From: Lepeophtheirus salmonis
Lineage: Eukaryota; Arthropoda; Copepoda; Siphonostomatoida; Caligidae
Direction of reading: 5' to 3'
Length of the DNA: 64,000 nucleotides
NCBI RefSeq assembly: GCF_016086655.4
Contig: NC_052137.2
Coordinates: 18,019,041-18,083,040 of the forward strand
The notes under the pieces are model-generated. The model was not told the origin of the DNA. It was given only the letters and a program-made list of their open reading frames with translations, and did not search any database. Numbering within the stretch: position 1 is the stretch's first letter; every line of letters starts with the position of its first letter. Shown here piece by piece: positions 23,520-36,389 of this stretch. Made by a program: the position numbers and the translations under genes.

Positions 23520-25859
23520 CTCTTGATTTTTTTCGTCTCTTTTTTTAGACAAATAGCCCGAACCCCGCTATTTATTGCGTAAGGTGCCCTAAATCGGTCA
23601 GCAGATTAATTACAAGTTTCGTTTAAAAAAATTATTATTGATCCATTTGCGGACCGCACTGAGTGAGGACAAGGGCCGCCAGTTGCTTAAAATCTTAATA
23701 AATAATATGCCAAGATAGCATAAATAACGTTATATGTAACAGGAAAGACAAATTTGTAAAATTTATTTTCTAAAAAAAGGACATTTTAAAAATATAAATA
23801 TATATATATTTTTTTTACAAAAAAGCCACATGAATGCCTTTGAAAAAATTCAATATACCATTAAGACAGATAATTATTTTCTGAAAAAGTTGATTTTGAG
23901 TGAGGGTAGTGTTAAAAAAAAACTATTTGGTTATAGCCAGTGGCCTTGAAGCCATATGACCATCGCACCTCCTCCCAACTTTTGCCGAATATTCAAATGT
24001 TATTCGTTCAGATATTGTCTCTTCCCAAAACTTTTAACAATAAAAAGTTTTTTTGTACCATGACAGATATAATAATATTTTCAAATTTGAAATTTATAAA
24101 AAAACAAACACAGTAATGTCCTCTCGAAATCATCGAAAAACAAACAATGGACCGGGTTCGGGGCGTTTGTAGAGGGTGGTGGTGAAAGGGTGGGCTCTAA
24201 CATACCCAATAAGTAAAGAAATCGGTATACGCTCTCTCCCTGTGGACTTCCTTGATGACATTATCATTATATAACACTTGTAAGTTCATTCTGAGGGAAG
24301 GGGTACCACGTAGTTTATGAGTGAGTGGAAAATAAGACAAAAATATTTTAGATATTATGTCTTTGCTCACGTTAACAAAAACATAATTCCAAATCCCTAT
24401 TAAAGAAAGAGTAGGCCCTATGACACTTACTCGATAAAAAAGAAGCAGAAAGTTAATGAATCAATTAAGTTATAACAATGATGAAAGGGTTTTATGAGGT
24501 TAATTGTTGTTGACATACAAATATCAGTTTTTCACTACATTATAGCCCTATGTTTAATAACTATTACTAAACATGGGTAAATATATGTTGAGAACTTATC
24601 TACATCTAATCACTTATTCATCCCACGTAAAGTTTGCACAGCTTAACATACATACGACCATTATATATCGTTAAATAAAGAATTAGGCCATCACCTACAT
24701 TCTTATATGCAGAGTTGTCAATAAATGTTTCAAACTGGAGCCATAGTAGTAAATAGAGACTGTCAATAAAGATATAATAATTATTATTATCAGAGAAAAT
24801 AATAATAATAAAATTTAAAAAAATAGCAAGGAAATATTAATCCACTAATTACATACAGTTAAGAGTTAAGACCATAAAATTCTTCTTGAAAAAAGATTTG
24901 TCAAATGATGCAGTATAGGAAATCTTTTAAAATCCTCACCATTTCCTTACAAATATAACTATTTATACATGTTACAAAAAAAAGGGGATTATTAGAGGAT
25001 TAGGAATTGAACTTTTCATTCTGAAAAGGAAAATATATTTTAGAATATACATATATGTGGTGCTTCAACATAAAAACAATCTTGAACGAAAATCTAGCAA
25101 AGGAAAAAATGTTTATTTATTTAAAATGTTACCTGGGACGAGGCGGAATCAAGAGTGGGCCGGGACACTTTACTCCAAGGCCCACTAAAATTACCTTAAA
25201 TCTCACTTGAACTTCACTTGAATATTCAATTTTAATTATTTTTTTTTCACAAATTCCAAAAAACCATGTTCCCTCTCCCTGAAAAAAAATATTATTCTGC
25301 AGACACCCCTGATTACGGGAGGGTTTACGTGAAAGTTAAATGCTTTTTTTGTAGACTTGACCAACCTATAACTTAGAGTGCCCTGTCTTGGATATATGTA
25401 GGTCTGTTTACGAAACTGTATGTGGTACATTATAAGGTTCAAATACTACTCATTGTTATATTACTCGTAAATATAAAATAAATGGGTAATTTTAATAGAT
25501 CTAAATCAAATTATCAATTAATAGTTGATCATTATAATGACTGATGATGTAGTTAAATTGAGCGTAATGAGACATAGAAATTGTAACTTGTACAATCTGA
25601 TTATAGAAGTTTGTTTCTAAATACACGACAATTATTACAATATTTTTGTAGGTACTCCATACATAAATACAGACCTATATTTAATATATGTGTATATATA
25701 TTTATCTAAATTGAAGGCTTTGTATTCAAATGGGTGGTATGAGTTAAGATACCCAAGAGCTTTACTAATGGTTTACAAGCTTTTTTTGAATTTTAGTACT
25801 TAATTTGGTGCCAAAATGACTTTTTTAATCAAATCTATCAACTTTTCATTATTGCATTG
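23520..25859. other. Non-coding stretch with repeat debris
   Basis: Contains a decayed R-like block (about 23960-24250, with GGGGCGTTTGTAGAGGG and CCCTGTGGACTTCC), a MITE-A terminus at 25050-25130 (ATGTGGTGCTTCAACATAAA), an R end at 25270-25313 (TTCTGCAGACACCCCTG) and a MITE-A interior at 25680-25870. No gene. Confidence 0.45.
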
Positions 25860-27340
25860 TGACGTGTACAAGTCCTAAGCAAAAAGGTGCCTTCAAGAGG
25901 AGATCCCAAAGCATATTGTGCCAAGGCTTGAGCGGCATTTTGGAGAAAAGCTAGTTTGAGGGCTCTTTCAGATGAGTAATGGATAAAGATGAACGATTTC
26001 GTTTTCTGTGGCTACATGGACGATCAGGACTGTATTCCATCTTCAATCTGCAATTTATTCTGTTTCTTCCTGAGGAAGCGGGATGAGCAGGGAAGCTCTA
26101 TCTCAAAGCCACAAGCAATTCAAGCGGCTTTTAAGTTATTGGAGGTTATAGATTGCTTCAATAATCTTTCCATCCACACAAGGGCCAATCCTAGGCTCAA
26201 AGTTGACTAGTACTTTTACATATGTGAGGTTGGCATGTCAAACAAAAGTACTCTTGATTACCCTATTTCTCTCGGCAGACCCAAAAATCTCCCTAGGTTC
26301 TCCAGATCTATTTTAAATACAAACAGGAGGTCGAAAAGGGATCAGACATGCCTTCCATCTGATAGCAAGGTCTTCTAACATACTTCACAAAAATGTCAAT
26401 TATCAGTACTTGACTGAGTAACCTGAGCCGATCGGGTTTTGATGATTCTGTCCAACCAAACGTCTCCGAATGCCCGTTCCACTTTCAGATGTGCTAAAGC
26501 TTACGTCAAAATAACTCAAATCAGATCTCTGTTCAAAATTTCATCTCTACTCAGCATTCTGTCAATCTGTCAGATTGCTAGACCCTCCATGTTGTCAAAT
26601 ATTTGGTGGAAGATCTTGTTAGACTTTTTTGTTGAGCCAAACCTTCAGAGGATCTCTACAGAGAGAGAAGTTAAATGCAGGAGTTTTTCCAATGGAAAGA
26701 GCTGGAGCTTAGCAAAGAAAATAATGATAGATATACTGAGCTTGAGAAAAGGCTTGTTCCATTCTGCAAGGATGTCAATAGCTTAATTCAGTTCATCGTC
26801 AGTAGTAGGAACATTACTGGAGACAGTGAGGTCAAGCAGGGAATAGATGTTTTTCCTTGTGATGCACCCCAATGTTTTAGAGACTTACAAAAACGTCCGT
26901 AGCCTCATTTCTGCCTTAAGCCTCTCTTCTTTGAATTTCATTACCTCGATGGACTTAAAGATATGCAACCTCGTCCTTGGACTTCAGTCTTGAAGTTCTA
27001 ATCATCCTTGCTACGTCTGTGAGGCTTCCAATCATTTCAAAAAATACTGAGCTCCCAAGAACTCTTGTTAGTATAAGCAATGGAGTTCAAGGAGAGAGAT
27101 TCAGTCCTCTCTAAAGTCTATATTGAGAGTATTGGGAGAGCATACAGACAGCTTGCAATGGATATAACTCCGTAACTCCACATGATCTTGAGCCATGTCG
27201 GTGATTTTTGTGTGAAGAAGGGAAGGAGACTCGCCTACTTTTTTGAATAGGCTTGAGTTTCATTTCATTTGAGAGTAAGGTCACTCGGAATACTTGAATA
27301 GGGATTTCAAAACAATCGTCATGTTCAATAGTCATAATTT
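25860..27340. other. Unrecognised, less AT-rich relic block
   Basis: Base composition is visibly less AT-rich than its surroundings, and both strands show interrupted protein-like frames. Examples are LLFDMPTSHM ... LGLALVWMERLLKQ on the minus strand and FRFLWLHGRSGLYSIFNLQF and RSFSNGKSWSLAKKIMID on the plus strand. Frames of 70-115 codons overlap on both strands with no complete domain. The most economical reading is an old protein-coding repeat (LINE or DNA transposon) with many stops. The family was not identified, and the coding strand is not settled. Confidence 0.35.
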
Positions 27341-27864
27341 GTAATTTAATTTCTACTAGTCATTAAATACTTGTAATCAACAGTTCTAGAACACTCAGCT
27401 AAAATAAGATATTCCCAATATAGTTTAAATGTGTTAAAAAGTATTATATAATGATAAGGATAATACAAATCCAAAATAAAATTGAGCACTCAGCATAAAA
27501 GTGCAAGAGATTGTTTATCGATATATTTTTATCTGAGTGTGTGATAATGATGCTATATGTGGGTTTTTATATTCAGAGAGCTGAAAGTAATATCTAAGCG
27601 ATAAGATCATAATATTTATGTGTATAGAATATATAATCATATGGCGACCAAAAGCTTCAACAAATTGGAAAAAAAAGAACAAAAAATATTTTGTAGGTAG
27701 TTTAAAATCATGTTTTTGACCACTTTTAGAAATCAGGTTCCTTGCCTGGATTATTTTATTATCAACAGATTCTGAAATCCAAATGTCACAACTTTTGAGT
27801 TTGGAGTTTGATGGTATATTTTTTTTTGCAAAACTATGTTGCTCCAGCTCACTATGACCCAAAG

Positions 27865-27995
27865 GGTTAATAGGGGGTAACTTGTTGATATAAATTGACG
27901 ATATTTCTTATACGAATTTATATGTACTTCACAGTTTTTTTTTGAAAAAAAATAAATAATAATTCTAGTTTGCTCTTGTGTTGACGGGCCACATA
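27865..27995 (-). repeat. MITE-A terminal fragment
   Basis: GGTTAATAGGGGGTAACTTG, then CTAGTTTGCTCTTGTGTTGA and CGGGCCACATAT match the family's CAAGCTAGAA...ATATGTGGCCCGTCAACA terminus in reverse. Confidence 0.55.
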
Positions 27996-28110
27996 TAAAA
28001 AACTTACAGAATAAAAAATATTCAATATTTGAGGTCAAACATCACTTTAAAAATAACTTTTTTACGACTCGTTGGAGGAACATTAATCAAAGTTACTCCA
28101 TCGCACACTA

Positions 28111-28130
28111 AAGAAGAAGAAGAAGAAAAA
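28111..28130. repeat. (GAA)n microsatellite
   Basis: About six AAG/GAA units grading into poly-A within AT-rich non-coding DNA. Confidence 0.7.
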
Positions 28131-28494
28131 AATTCACCATAATTTGTAATTATAAATCATACTAAATTTAGAACAAGAGTGAGGGTTATATGATTATTTT
28201 TTTTAAATTTTCCAAAGAAAACTTAACAAAATGCATACAAACATATTCAGTCATAAAATGAAGCTGTAAAAGTGATTCGTTAAATACCAAGGACATAGTA
28301 ATACAGGGTGAGAAAAAAGAGAGAAAGAATGTGAGAATGGATTCATATTCAAAAGATCTTCTGCTTCATCTACATGACAATGGAATCCACCTAAGAATTT
28401 GCACTTTTGTCTAATCAGTAGGACACAATATTAAATATGGGTAGACTTATATAGAAAGATAAGGAGAAGAAGATTTGAGCCATATACACTAGAC

Positions 28495-28560
28495 CAGGGA
28501 TTCTCAACCTTTTTTCAGTGGTGCGCCACCTTTTATTTCCTACGGCCCTACGGGTTGAAG
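28495..28560 (+). mobile_element. hAT-like element terminus (remnant)
   Basis: CAGGGATTCTCAACCTTTTT followed by CAGTGGTGCGCCACC is the typical start of a hAT (Charlie-type) element. The body is replaced by a mariner relic at 28590. The opposite end was not found. Confidence 0.5.
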
Positions 28561-28589
28561 AAAAAGTAATTACGTATTTTTCGCTTTAT

Positions 28590-29210
28590 TTCAATCCTTT
28601 ATAAGAAGTGTTACAATCATCTGATTTAAGCCTGTAAGCAAAGTATGCCCCGTTCTGCTTGATAACTTTCGGCCAACGAGAATCCAACTTCATAATCCCT
28701 TTCATGTAGAATCCCTTGTCCCTATTGCAAAAAAATTCAGACAATCACTGTCCTCTATAGATTAAAATTTGTTAGCCTAAGCGCATTAGCCTTAAACAGG
28801 AACAGGTGGTCGTCACTTGGTGCCATGTCCTAACTGTAGGGTGAACGCATAAGAACTTCCCATGCGAGCTCCTAAAGTTTCCGGCGCTTCTTCAAAGATC
28901 TGTGCGGACTGGCATTGCCATGATGAACACGATTCCTCTCCTTTTCGAGTTTCTTTTTGTATCCAGGAGTCTGGAAAAGACTCAAAACTGTTTTAAGATT
29001 GATGTTCAGCTCTTGGGCGATGCTACGACTACAAATATGACAGTCTATCACGATATCTTCGTGATTTTAAAGATATTTTCGACGACACCCCTGCAAGTGC
29101 GTGGCGCAACATTTACCTCCACTACACCAGAACGAAATCTCTCAACTAATGTTGTGCAAAACGAACCAAAAGAGTATTGGCCCTGTATGTGAACATTGCA
29201 AATTTTCTTT
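28590..29210 (-). pseudogene. Deleted mariner transposase (irritans/SETMAR-like)
   Basis: The minus strand reads LVERFRSGVVEVNVAPRTCR, GVVENIFKITKI and SRSIAQELNINLKTVL, the mariner HTH and GRP linker. After GYKKKLEKERN it jumps to HHGNASPHRSLKKRRKL (the second catalytic box normally reads QDNA.PH; here the Asp is Gly). It continues ELAWEVLMRSPYS*DMAPSD (the third box, with a stop) and GQGILHERDYEVGF...LAESYQAERGILC, which parallel the K..YERGI.KL..RW..VI...G.Y ending. The region between the HTH and second box, including the first Asp, is deleted. It is clearly inactive. Confidence 0.75.
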
Positions 29211-29739
29211 CAGGGAGTAAAAATTTTAAATATGGCGAATTTCGTCCTTTGAGACCTCCATACATGACGCACGACAGTCTAAACACAATAATGTACAAAA
29301 AGCGTTTGTTGTATACACTCCCACCTTTACAACATCTTATGTTATGATCTGGTGTGAGCAATAAAGTACAAGATATATTTGGGAATTTACTTTTTTGTAT
29401 TTAACTTACTTTATACTACTATTTCAATCCAACAACACAAATATTATTTTCTTAACTGTTACAATTCAACTATCTGATAATAGGGGGTTTGCACTTCTAA
29501 ACATATATAAATACTCTGCAATTAGTAACGATAAAATTAATTCGTGCCCAGTATAAATAAAACAGAAACTCTGAAACCTAAAATATATTTTATTTTTCAC
29601 ATATATTATTTAGGTCATATAACCCAATATTTTGTTTGTCTCCCTGAATTCATATAAAAACGTTTTGTGGCCTCTAGTTCCCTTCTGCAGAAAAAAAACA
29701 GATCTTCTCTTCATACGTATTTCCGTATATACCTCTAAG

Positions 29740-29990
29740 AGAAAGAGTGCTGGTAATAATCCTATACTTGAACCAGTTTAGAGATAGATCCATCGAACCA
29801 CTCCTCAGACTCAATAATAACTGTTTAGCAATGATATTTATGCTCTCTCTACAGCAATCTTTATATCTTGTGTTGTGCTACGAGCAAACTCCTAAATTTT
29901 TAGCCGAGTTTTATAAAATAAATAAAAAACACACAAAAAACTCGACTCGTAGGTATAAAAACCGAGTGTAACTCGGAACTTGTCATCCAC
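29740..29990 (-). repeat. Relic sharing sequence with 51.3 kb
   Basis: AAC(C/A)ACTCCTCAGACT followed by TAATA.CTGTTTAGC.ATGAT.TT.ATGCTCTCTC is also found at 51320-51375. On the minus strand both encode similar interrupted peptides (SLLVAQHKI and SVFLGQIESK). This implies a dispersed protein-coding repeat of unknown family. Confidence 0.4.
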
Positions 29991-30239
29991 AACTGTTCAG
30001 AAATAACTTAATTTTTTGCAAAAAAATTTCAAAAATTAAATTTTAAATATAAAATTGATACCGAACCGATAAAAAAAAAACCCAGTATTGGGTAAAGTAA
30101 AAAATAACAAGTTGAAGTTGCTTGAAAAAAAAAAAAAACACTTTAAGTTTCTGTTCTTGTATATACTGTAATTAAATTAGAAAATGAAGGCTTTGTCATA
30201 TAGGTCATTGGTTAGGCTAAAAAGACTTTAAAAAATCAT

Positions 30240-30640
30240 TTTCTCTGAATAGGTATGGATTTGCCAAATTTTTCTACAAAAAACTTAATTTAGTTTTTTG
30301 AAATTTTTATCCTAAAATTTCTTATTTTGGAATTAGAGACGGGTTTTTCAATTTTGTTCCAAAAAAAGTAATTTTTTTGGTAATAGCTATGGATTTTTCA
30401 AGTTAAATATCAAAAAATTTAATTTTTTGAGAATAACTATAGATTTTTCAATTTTTAATTAAAAAAAAAAAAAATCTTGAGAATAACTGTTGATTTTGCA
30501 TTTTTTTTTCTCCAAATAATTTAATAATTTTTGAGAATGGTTATAGATTTTTGAAATTTTTTGGAAAAAAATGTAATATTAATATTTAATTTTTTTTAAT
30601 ATTTTTTTCACAAAAACCCCTCCCCCAATATAAACCTATA
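30240..30640 (+). repeat. Family R array without GC-rich head
   Basis: Six or more degenerate units of about 50 bp (TTTTTTGAGAATAACTATAGATTTTTCAA type) ending at ACCCCTCCCCCAATAT, AACCTATAATCCT, which resembles the right-hand end of the 37.0-kb copy. The left GC-rich terminus is missing. Confidence 0.55.
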
Positions 30641-30689
30641 ATCCTAATTTGTTTTCCTATACGAAATATCGTTAATTTCTAAGAATAAG

Positions 30690-30985
30690 TTGTTCCTGTT
30701 CACCTATATGGTGCATCGCAAATTGCACCTAAAGTAGCCAAAATTCAATGAAGAAAATAATAATGAGAAATTGAAGGATTTGAGTTGAAAAAGGCCATTT
30801 GTGGACTAATATAAGTCGCTAATATCAAATAAAGGTTCTAAATTATAGCTAAATGTTTGTGTATCTTAAATTATCGCACAAATTGGAATACAAAGCCTAT
30901 TATTGGTTCTAATATTACTTTTTGTGCGGGTAACAAGGATTTTCTCATTTTTGCTTAAGATTATTTACATATTGACGTAAATCAT
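30690..30985 (+). mobile_element. MITE-A copy (lacks left TIR)
   Basis: GTGCATCGCAAATTGCACCT, AAAGTAGCCAAAATTCAATG, ATCAAATAAAGGTTCTAAAT and CACAAATTGGAATACAAAGC follow the family order. Confidence 0.55.
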
Positions 30986-31077
30986 TTGCTATTCACACCA
31001 TATTAGACAATATATGTCTATAACTGTTTGAATATATATTTAAAGGCTATATCAGAATAATATTTTTCGTCAAATAG

Positions 31078-31500
31078 GGCCTGTCAACACAAAAGCAAGC
31101 TAGAATGAATTTTCCTATAATAGACTGTTGATAACATTTGTACTCATGGATAAATTAGCGTCCATTTCTATCAACAAACTATTCTTATTAACTCATTAGT
31201 TGTGCTGAAAATTGTACTTAAAGTAGCCTAAATTGATTACCAAATTAAAAGGATGAAAAATTGATAGATTTTATTTGAAAGACCATATAGGAGCAAATAT
31301 AAGCCTCTTAAAACAAATAAAAGTTCTAAACTATAGCCAAAATTCTAAAATAAATGAACTCATATCACAAATTTAAAAATAACTCAAATAATTGACTCCA
31401 ATATGTCTATGAAATATTCTGTTTTGTACATATATAACACAAAACAGCAATAAATTGGTATTTTGTAGTTTTAGTGAAATTGTTCAAGATTGTTTTTATT
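31078..31500 (+). mobile_element. MITE-A copy
   Basis: Begins GGGCCTGTCAACACAAAAGC and AAGCTAGAATGAATTTTCC, and includes ACTTAAAGTAGCCTAAATTG, CAATATGTCTATGAAATATT and TGTTCAAGATTGTTTTTATT. It lies directly after another copy, so the family is locally clustered. Confidence 0.6.
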
Positions 31501-32459
31501 TTGTATTATAACATATACTAAATTTTTCTATATAGGCCAAATTAACAAGAGGTCATTAAATATCTTGTCGTAGCTAAGAGGATCAATTTGCATACACACC
31601 CTCAACTAAAATATGACAATAAGCATTATGTTAAGTAAACTAAATTATAATCAACTAAAACTGTAGAATTGTGCTCCCATACTCAATCCTTGTGTCTAAC
31701 TATAATGTAGTTTTAATTGTGTTTATCAGACATGTTACGATTACGAGGTGTAATATAAATATAAATTAAAACCTAGTTTAATTTTAAACTTTCAGGGATC
31801 AATAAATATATTAGCTATTCATCACCCACTTACTATTATCATATTTATATTTGACATTGACTTCGAAAATAATTAGGACGCATTGAAGAGAGTAAAACCC
31901 CAGAGGTCTGACATTGGAGCATCAGTAAACCGTGGATTTAAACGGAGATCCAAAAACAGAATAGATATGACTATCTGCACTAAGTGGGCTGAAGGGGATT
32001 GAGGCCCCAAAAATGAAGGAGTTTTTGTCGTTATCAGTATCAAAGTATCCCAATATTGGAAAAATAGGTTATTTGTAAAAATTAAGGCCCCCTCAAAATA
32101 AAACCCTGCGGACGAACTTGACTGATGATCCCATTTACTTCATATGCACAAAAGTGGTTCAGATATCACATCCTCACGAGTCTGCACACACAAATCAGCC
32201 ATGGAAAATAAATAAATAATAGCTCAAATGATTATTTTAGCTAATTTCTCAGCCTTCTAGAACTCAAAACTCCAATTGTTAAACATTTTAAAATATACTA
32301 TATATTAAGCTATAAGGTATATTTATGATGAAATTATAACGTCAATACATACACTCTAAAAGTAAGGTATGATAATTAGCGAATTTTAATTGTAAGTTAA
32401 AATTTTATTAACAATCCTAACTAATCAAAGCCCCCCACTTACTTCTACTATCTTCACAA

Positions 32460-32822
32460 AATAAGACCCCCCTCTTGGATTAAAAAAAGTTGTATTTAAG
32501 TTTCGATCAGTTAAAAGTATTATAATAGCTCCAGCAATTATAGGCAAACAAAGTAAAATTAAAACATAAGTAATTAATGCCGATCAAGGATCTATAGGCA
32601 TCTGCCCCACTAAAAGACCCAAACACCGCAAATTCGTGAAGGTCCATATGAAATTCACAGCCCCCAACAATGAGGATACTCTTGCTAAATGTAGAGAAAA
32701 AATAGCAAAATCCACCGAAGCCCAGAATGAAATACTCCTGAGGACAGAGGAGGATAAACAGTTCAACCTGTTCCCGCACCACTTTCTACCAAAGCCCTTA
32801 TGAATAACAAATTTAGGTCAAA
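32460..32822 (-). pseudogene. Nuclear mitochondrial insert (NUMT): COX1 fragment
   Basis: On the minus strand the frame runs ALVESGAGTG-TGA-TVYPPLSSGVFHSG, then after a one-base deletion ASVDFAIFSLHLARVSSLLG, AVNFIWTFTNLRCLGLLVGQ, MPIDP-TGA-SALITYVLILLCLP, IIAGAIIILLTDRNLNTTFF and NPRGG. This is the middle of cytochrome c oxidase subunit I (VESGAGTGWTVYPPL to LTDRNLNT). Both TGA codons fall where COX1 has Trp, as in the invertebrate mitochondrial code. The piece covers roughly 110 of about 510 residues. It is interrupted by a frameshift and sits in nuclear repeat DNA, so it is a transferred, non-functional copy. Its divergence from other arthropod COX1 suggests a crustacean source. Confidence 0.88.
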
Positions 32823-32824
32823 TC

Positions 32825-35600
32825 ACCTTTTTGTGCTGGGTCATCGAAAATTCAGAGCAATTCTTCTTCCTTTGTCCGTCTGTATGATACTTAATTAATA
32901 GAGTTGAGGAAACGGTTCTGCAACAATGGGACTTCAAAATCACAACGGGAATTTGCCAAAAAGCAACGACGTCCCTTTACTAAAATATATATTCAAAATA
33001 GAGGCATTGATTGACAAAATACTGACAACTATATATGCTACGATAACAAATAATAAGTCAATACCTTAAGGGATTAAGGTGATTATCCAGTAATCCATAT
33101 CAACAATGGAGAGTTATGATGGAACACCACGTACCTGAATAGTTAACTAACACATTTTCACAGTTTTTATAAACAAATATATATTTTTAATAAGTGAATC
33201 AAGCAGATTTTTTAAGGATTGAATTTCATGCATGTATTTGTACTCTAGTAAATTTGATTTCCTTAGAACCTGTTTAATTTATGTTTATTTATAACTAGAG
33301 GTAGTAACCGGCATTATCCGAGGCAATAAGGTATCGAATGACACACAAACTTTACATTTATACTATAGAAGCTAATACCCCAAGAAATCCTTAGTCTTAC
33401 ATTTCGTTTTCAAGAGCACACTCACACGTAGCTACTCAAAACTGAGATGTTCCCTCCTCAAGTATGAAAAATAACAAGGGTGAAACAAATGAATTTGATG
33501 TGATGAGCCAGGGAGTACTTTAGTCTTTATCTACACATGCTCGTTCCTAAACTTTACCCAATGTCGCATTCATTACATTTTCATAAAATGGGAGAATTAC
33601 TAAAGTTACTTATCCGTAAGTATCCCAAAACCCAGGATTTCAACAACATTTATTTTTATTCATTACCTGTTGTTTATTTCCTTTTACGTGCACATAAACA
33701 TAGAGAAAACTCTCTTGATGATTAAAAGAGGCTTTAATGTATATCTACAGAAATTTCTTGGGTGAAGATAATAAAATAACTTATTCTATTAATATATATA
33801 TATATTACTTCTTCTTTTTAAATCTTGGGGTTTAGATACCCTCGTCTTGGGTTTGTTGAAAAGTTCACTGCCAAAGACATTTGATGAAGATTTATTAAAA
33901 ATGTTTCCATTTTATTTAGTAAATATATGAACTATAAGTCCCCAAGCCAGTGTTTCCTTCATGTATGATGTAGAAAATAGTGAGGATACATGCTACAAAA
34001 AATCAATTTTGTTTTTAAACTCTCATAATTTTCACAATTTAAAAGATAATTCAGCGCCAGACAAATAATTCCAAAGTATTTTTGATGTAGTGTAATAATT
34101 AACAGCCTTTTATTGGTATTTTTAAAGCTAACCAAAAGTAGGTTACTTAATGCATCTGGAGGAGACATGGAACACATGTACAGAGTAGAAGTAAACATGG
34201 TACAGGATAGACATGTTACAACAGGAGGAAATGTGTAAAAACTGCCATAAAATTATATTCAAGCATTTATTTCACTTTTATTACAGTTTGTCAGTATTAA
34301 GTAAATATTTCTAATTACATATATAAGATAAACAAAGGAAACATTTACAGAAATGTAGCATAGTTAATAATAAAATTTAAAAAAATATTTTTTGTCTATT
34401 TACTGTCATGGATAATTAAAATATGACATAAAATCGCACAAAAAACAAAACATAAATTAATATATATATTGTACGAGTATATTTAGTCAAAATGGGGTGT
34501 AACAAGTCTGAGTCGTTAGTATTGAAATAAGAATAAATGATGTGAACTGAATATTGAAATTAATAATATATTACAAGCAAATTAATTAAGTGAAAAACAT
34601 GCTAGACTATGACAATTAATCAAATAAAATTAAAATATCATGATGTATAATAGAAATATGTCTCAACAAACACTCATCTAAAATTTTTGTGTTAAAATTT
34701 CAAAGTCGAAATTATAGTTATAGAAAATTTCGACTTGTATGTTAATTTTGATAAACAAAGAAAGACATTCAATTGTATAACAACTTTTTGTTATATTACA
34801 TTTTAAAGTGTAACATGTCTCCTCCGTAACACGTATGCTCACTTTCCCCTAATTAATGACCCCTAGTTAAACGTTCGGTATTTTCGGTTTCTTTCTACTT
34901 TTTCACATACTGACAGTACTTAGATTATAAAATTATTATATGTATTCCTTTTTAATTATGACGCATATAAATGCAACTTTTTATATGTTATAATATATTT
35001 ATCATTAGTCACAATTCACTCATTATATAAATATTGCATAATACATCATTGGGTGCACATATTCAATGATTGATAAATATTTATATTTCAACTCTTTGAT
35101 CATCGAAAACATTTATCTTATATAAACATATAAGGATTACAGTTGTATTTATTGCCAATATCACCAACAAATCCTTCATATGCCAATTAAATACGTTCTT
35201 CATTTATGAAGAACTCTGTGGATAGACGACTCACCATTAAAATTATGTATCATTATACAAAAATGTCTCGTAAAATATTGTTTTTTTTTATGAATATACA
35301 AACTTGAGTACAATTAGACGTACGTTAAATAAATGTTGTTAATTAATATAATTATAATTCCATCGTACAGTTATATACTTATTGACTCGTATTAGGAATT
35401 ATAAAAGTAATAATTGAACAAAATATGGTATGCTATTTATTAGAGGATAAGAGCTATTATTAGAGTTGTATGAAATATGACTTGTTGGTATGTAAAAATA
35501 AGAGAAACCGAAAAATGATTTGGTAACCATGACAATATGAAGCTTTCCTCTCATGTCGTTTTATTTAATAACCTGTACGTAAGGAAATAAACAGAAATAC
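32825..35600. other. AT-rich non-coding stretch
   Basis: No gene recognised. A TA microsatellite (33791-33806) and short AT-driven frames (33537-33725, 33959-34198) are present, with no family resemblance. No element ends are clear. Confidence 0.45.
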
Positions 35601-35605
35601 GTGTC

Positions 35606-36382
35606 CCAGAGGCGCCTACAGGATGATATATATTATTTTGGGAGGGGCAACTTGGTTTTTGGAATTTTTTTCAAAAAAAAATTCCAAAAATTAAATTTTA
35701 AATATTCCTCTTTTTGTAAAAAATATAAAAATACATAGAAAATTTAATTTTTTGGAAAAAAAATTCAAAAATTAAATTTTTTGGAAAAATAATACAAAAT
35801 TTTTAATTTTAAATATTATATTTTTCGAAAAAAAATTTCAAAAATCTACAGAAAAATAAAATTTTGTGAATATAAATTACAAAAATGAAATTTTCCAATA
35901 TTATATCTTTTGAAAAGAATTCAAAAATCCACAACTGTTAACAAAAACATTATATTTCTTGGAAAAAAATTTCAAAAATCAAATTTTTTGGAAAAATAGT
36001 TCAAAAATCAAATTTCAAATATTACATTTTGTGGGAAAAAATTCAAAAATTTATACTTATTCTCAGAAAATTACATTTTTCTGCAATAAAATCTACTTGT
36101 TAATAGATTTTCCAAAAAGTTTAATTTTTGAAAGTTCATTTAATTTTCCAACAAAAAAATAATTTTTCAAATTTCTTTCCAAAAAAATTACTGGTTGATT
36201 TTTTATTTCAAAAAAATTCATTTTTTGTGAATAATGGGGAATTTTTGAAAAAATTTAATATTTGAGATTTGTTTTTGAAATGTTAATTTTTATGACTTTT
36301 TAAAAAAAAATCCCCCTCCCTTGTCTCAAATAAAAAACAGAAAATATATTATCCTAAAAACACTCCAGGATTTTGACGCCCT
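35606..36382. repeat. Family R composite with the same end type at both sides
   Basis: The left end CAGAGGCGCCTACAGGATGA, with TATTTTGGGAGGGGC, and the right end ATCCCCCTCCC ... TTATCCTAAAAACACTCCAG, GATTTTGACGCCCT, are both the AGGAT/GGGAGGGG type of terminus, in inverted orientation. The internal units switch direction at about 36100. This fits two R copies joined head to head or an inversion. Confidence 0.5.
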
Positions 36383-36389
36383 AGAGTAT

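Noticed and set aside
28303..28320. TACAGGGTGAGAAAAAAG as a mariner ITR
   Set aside because: A common short motif with no paired end at a plausible distance.
33946..33975. CAGTGTTTCC as a third hAT terminus
   Set aside because: Similarity stops after 10 bp and no partner terminus is visible.
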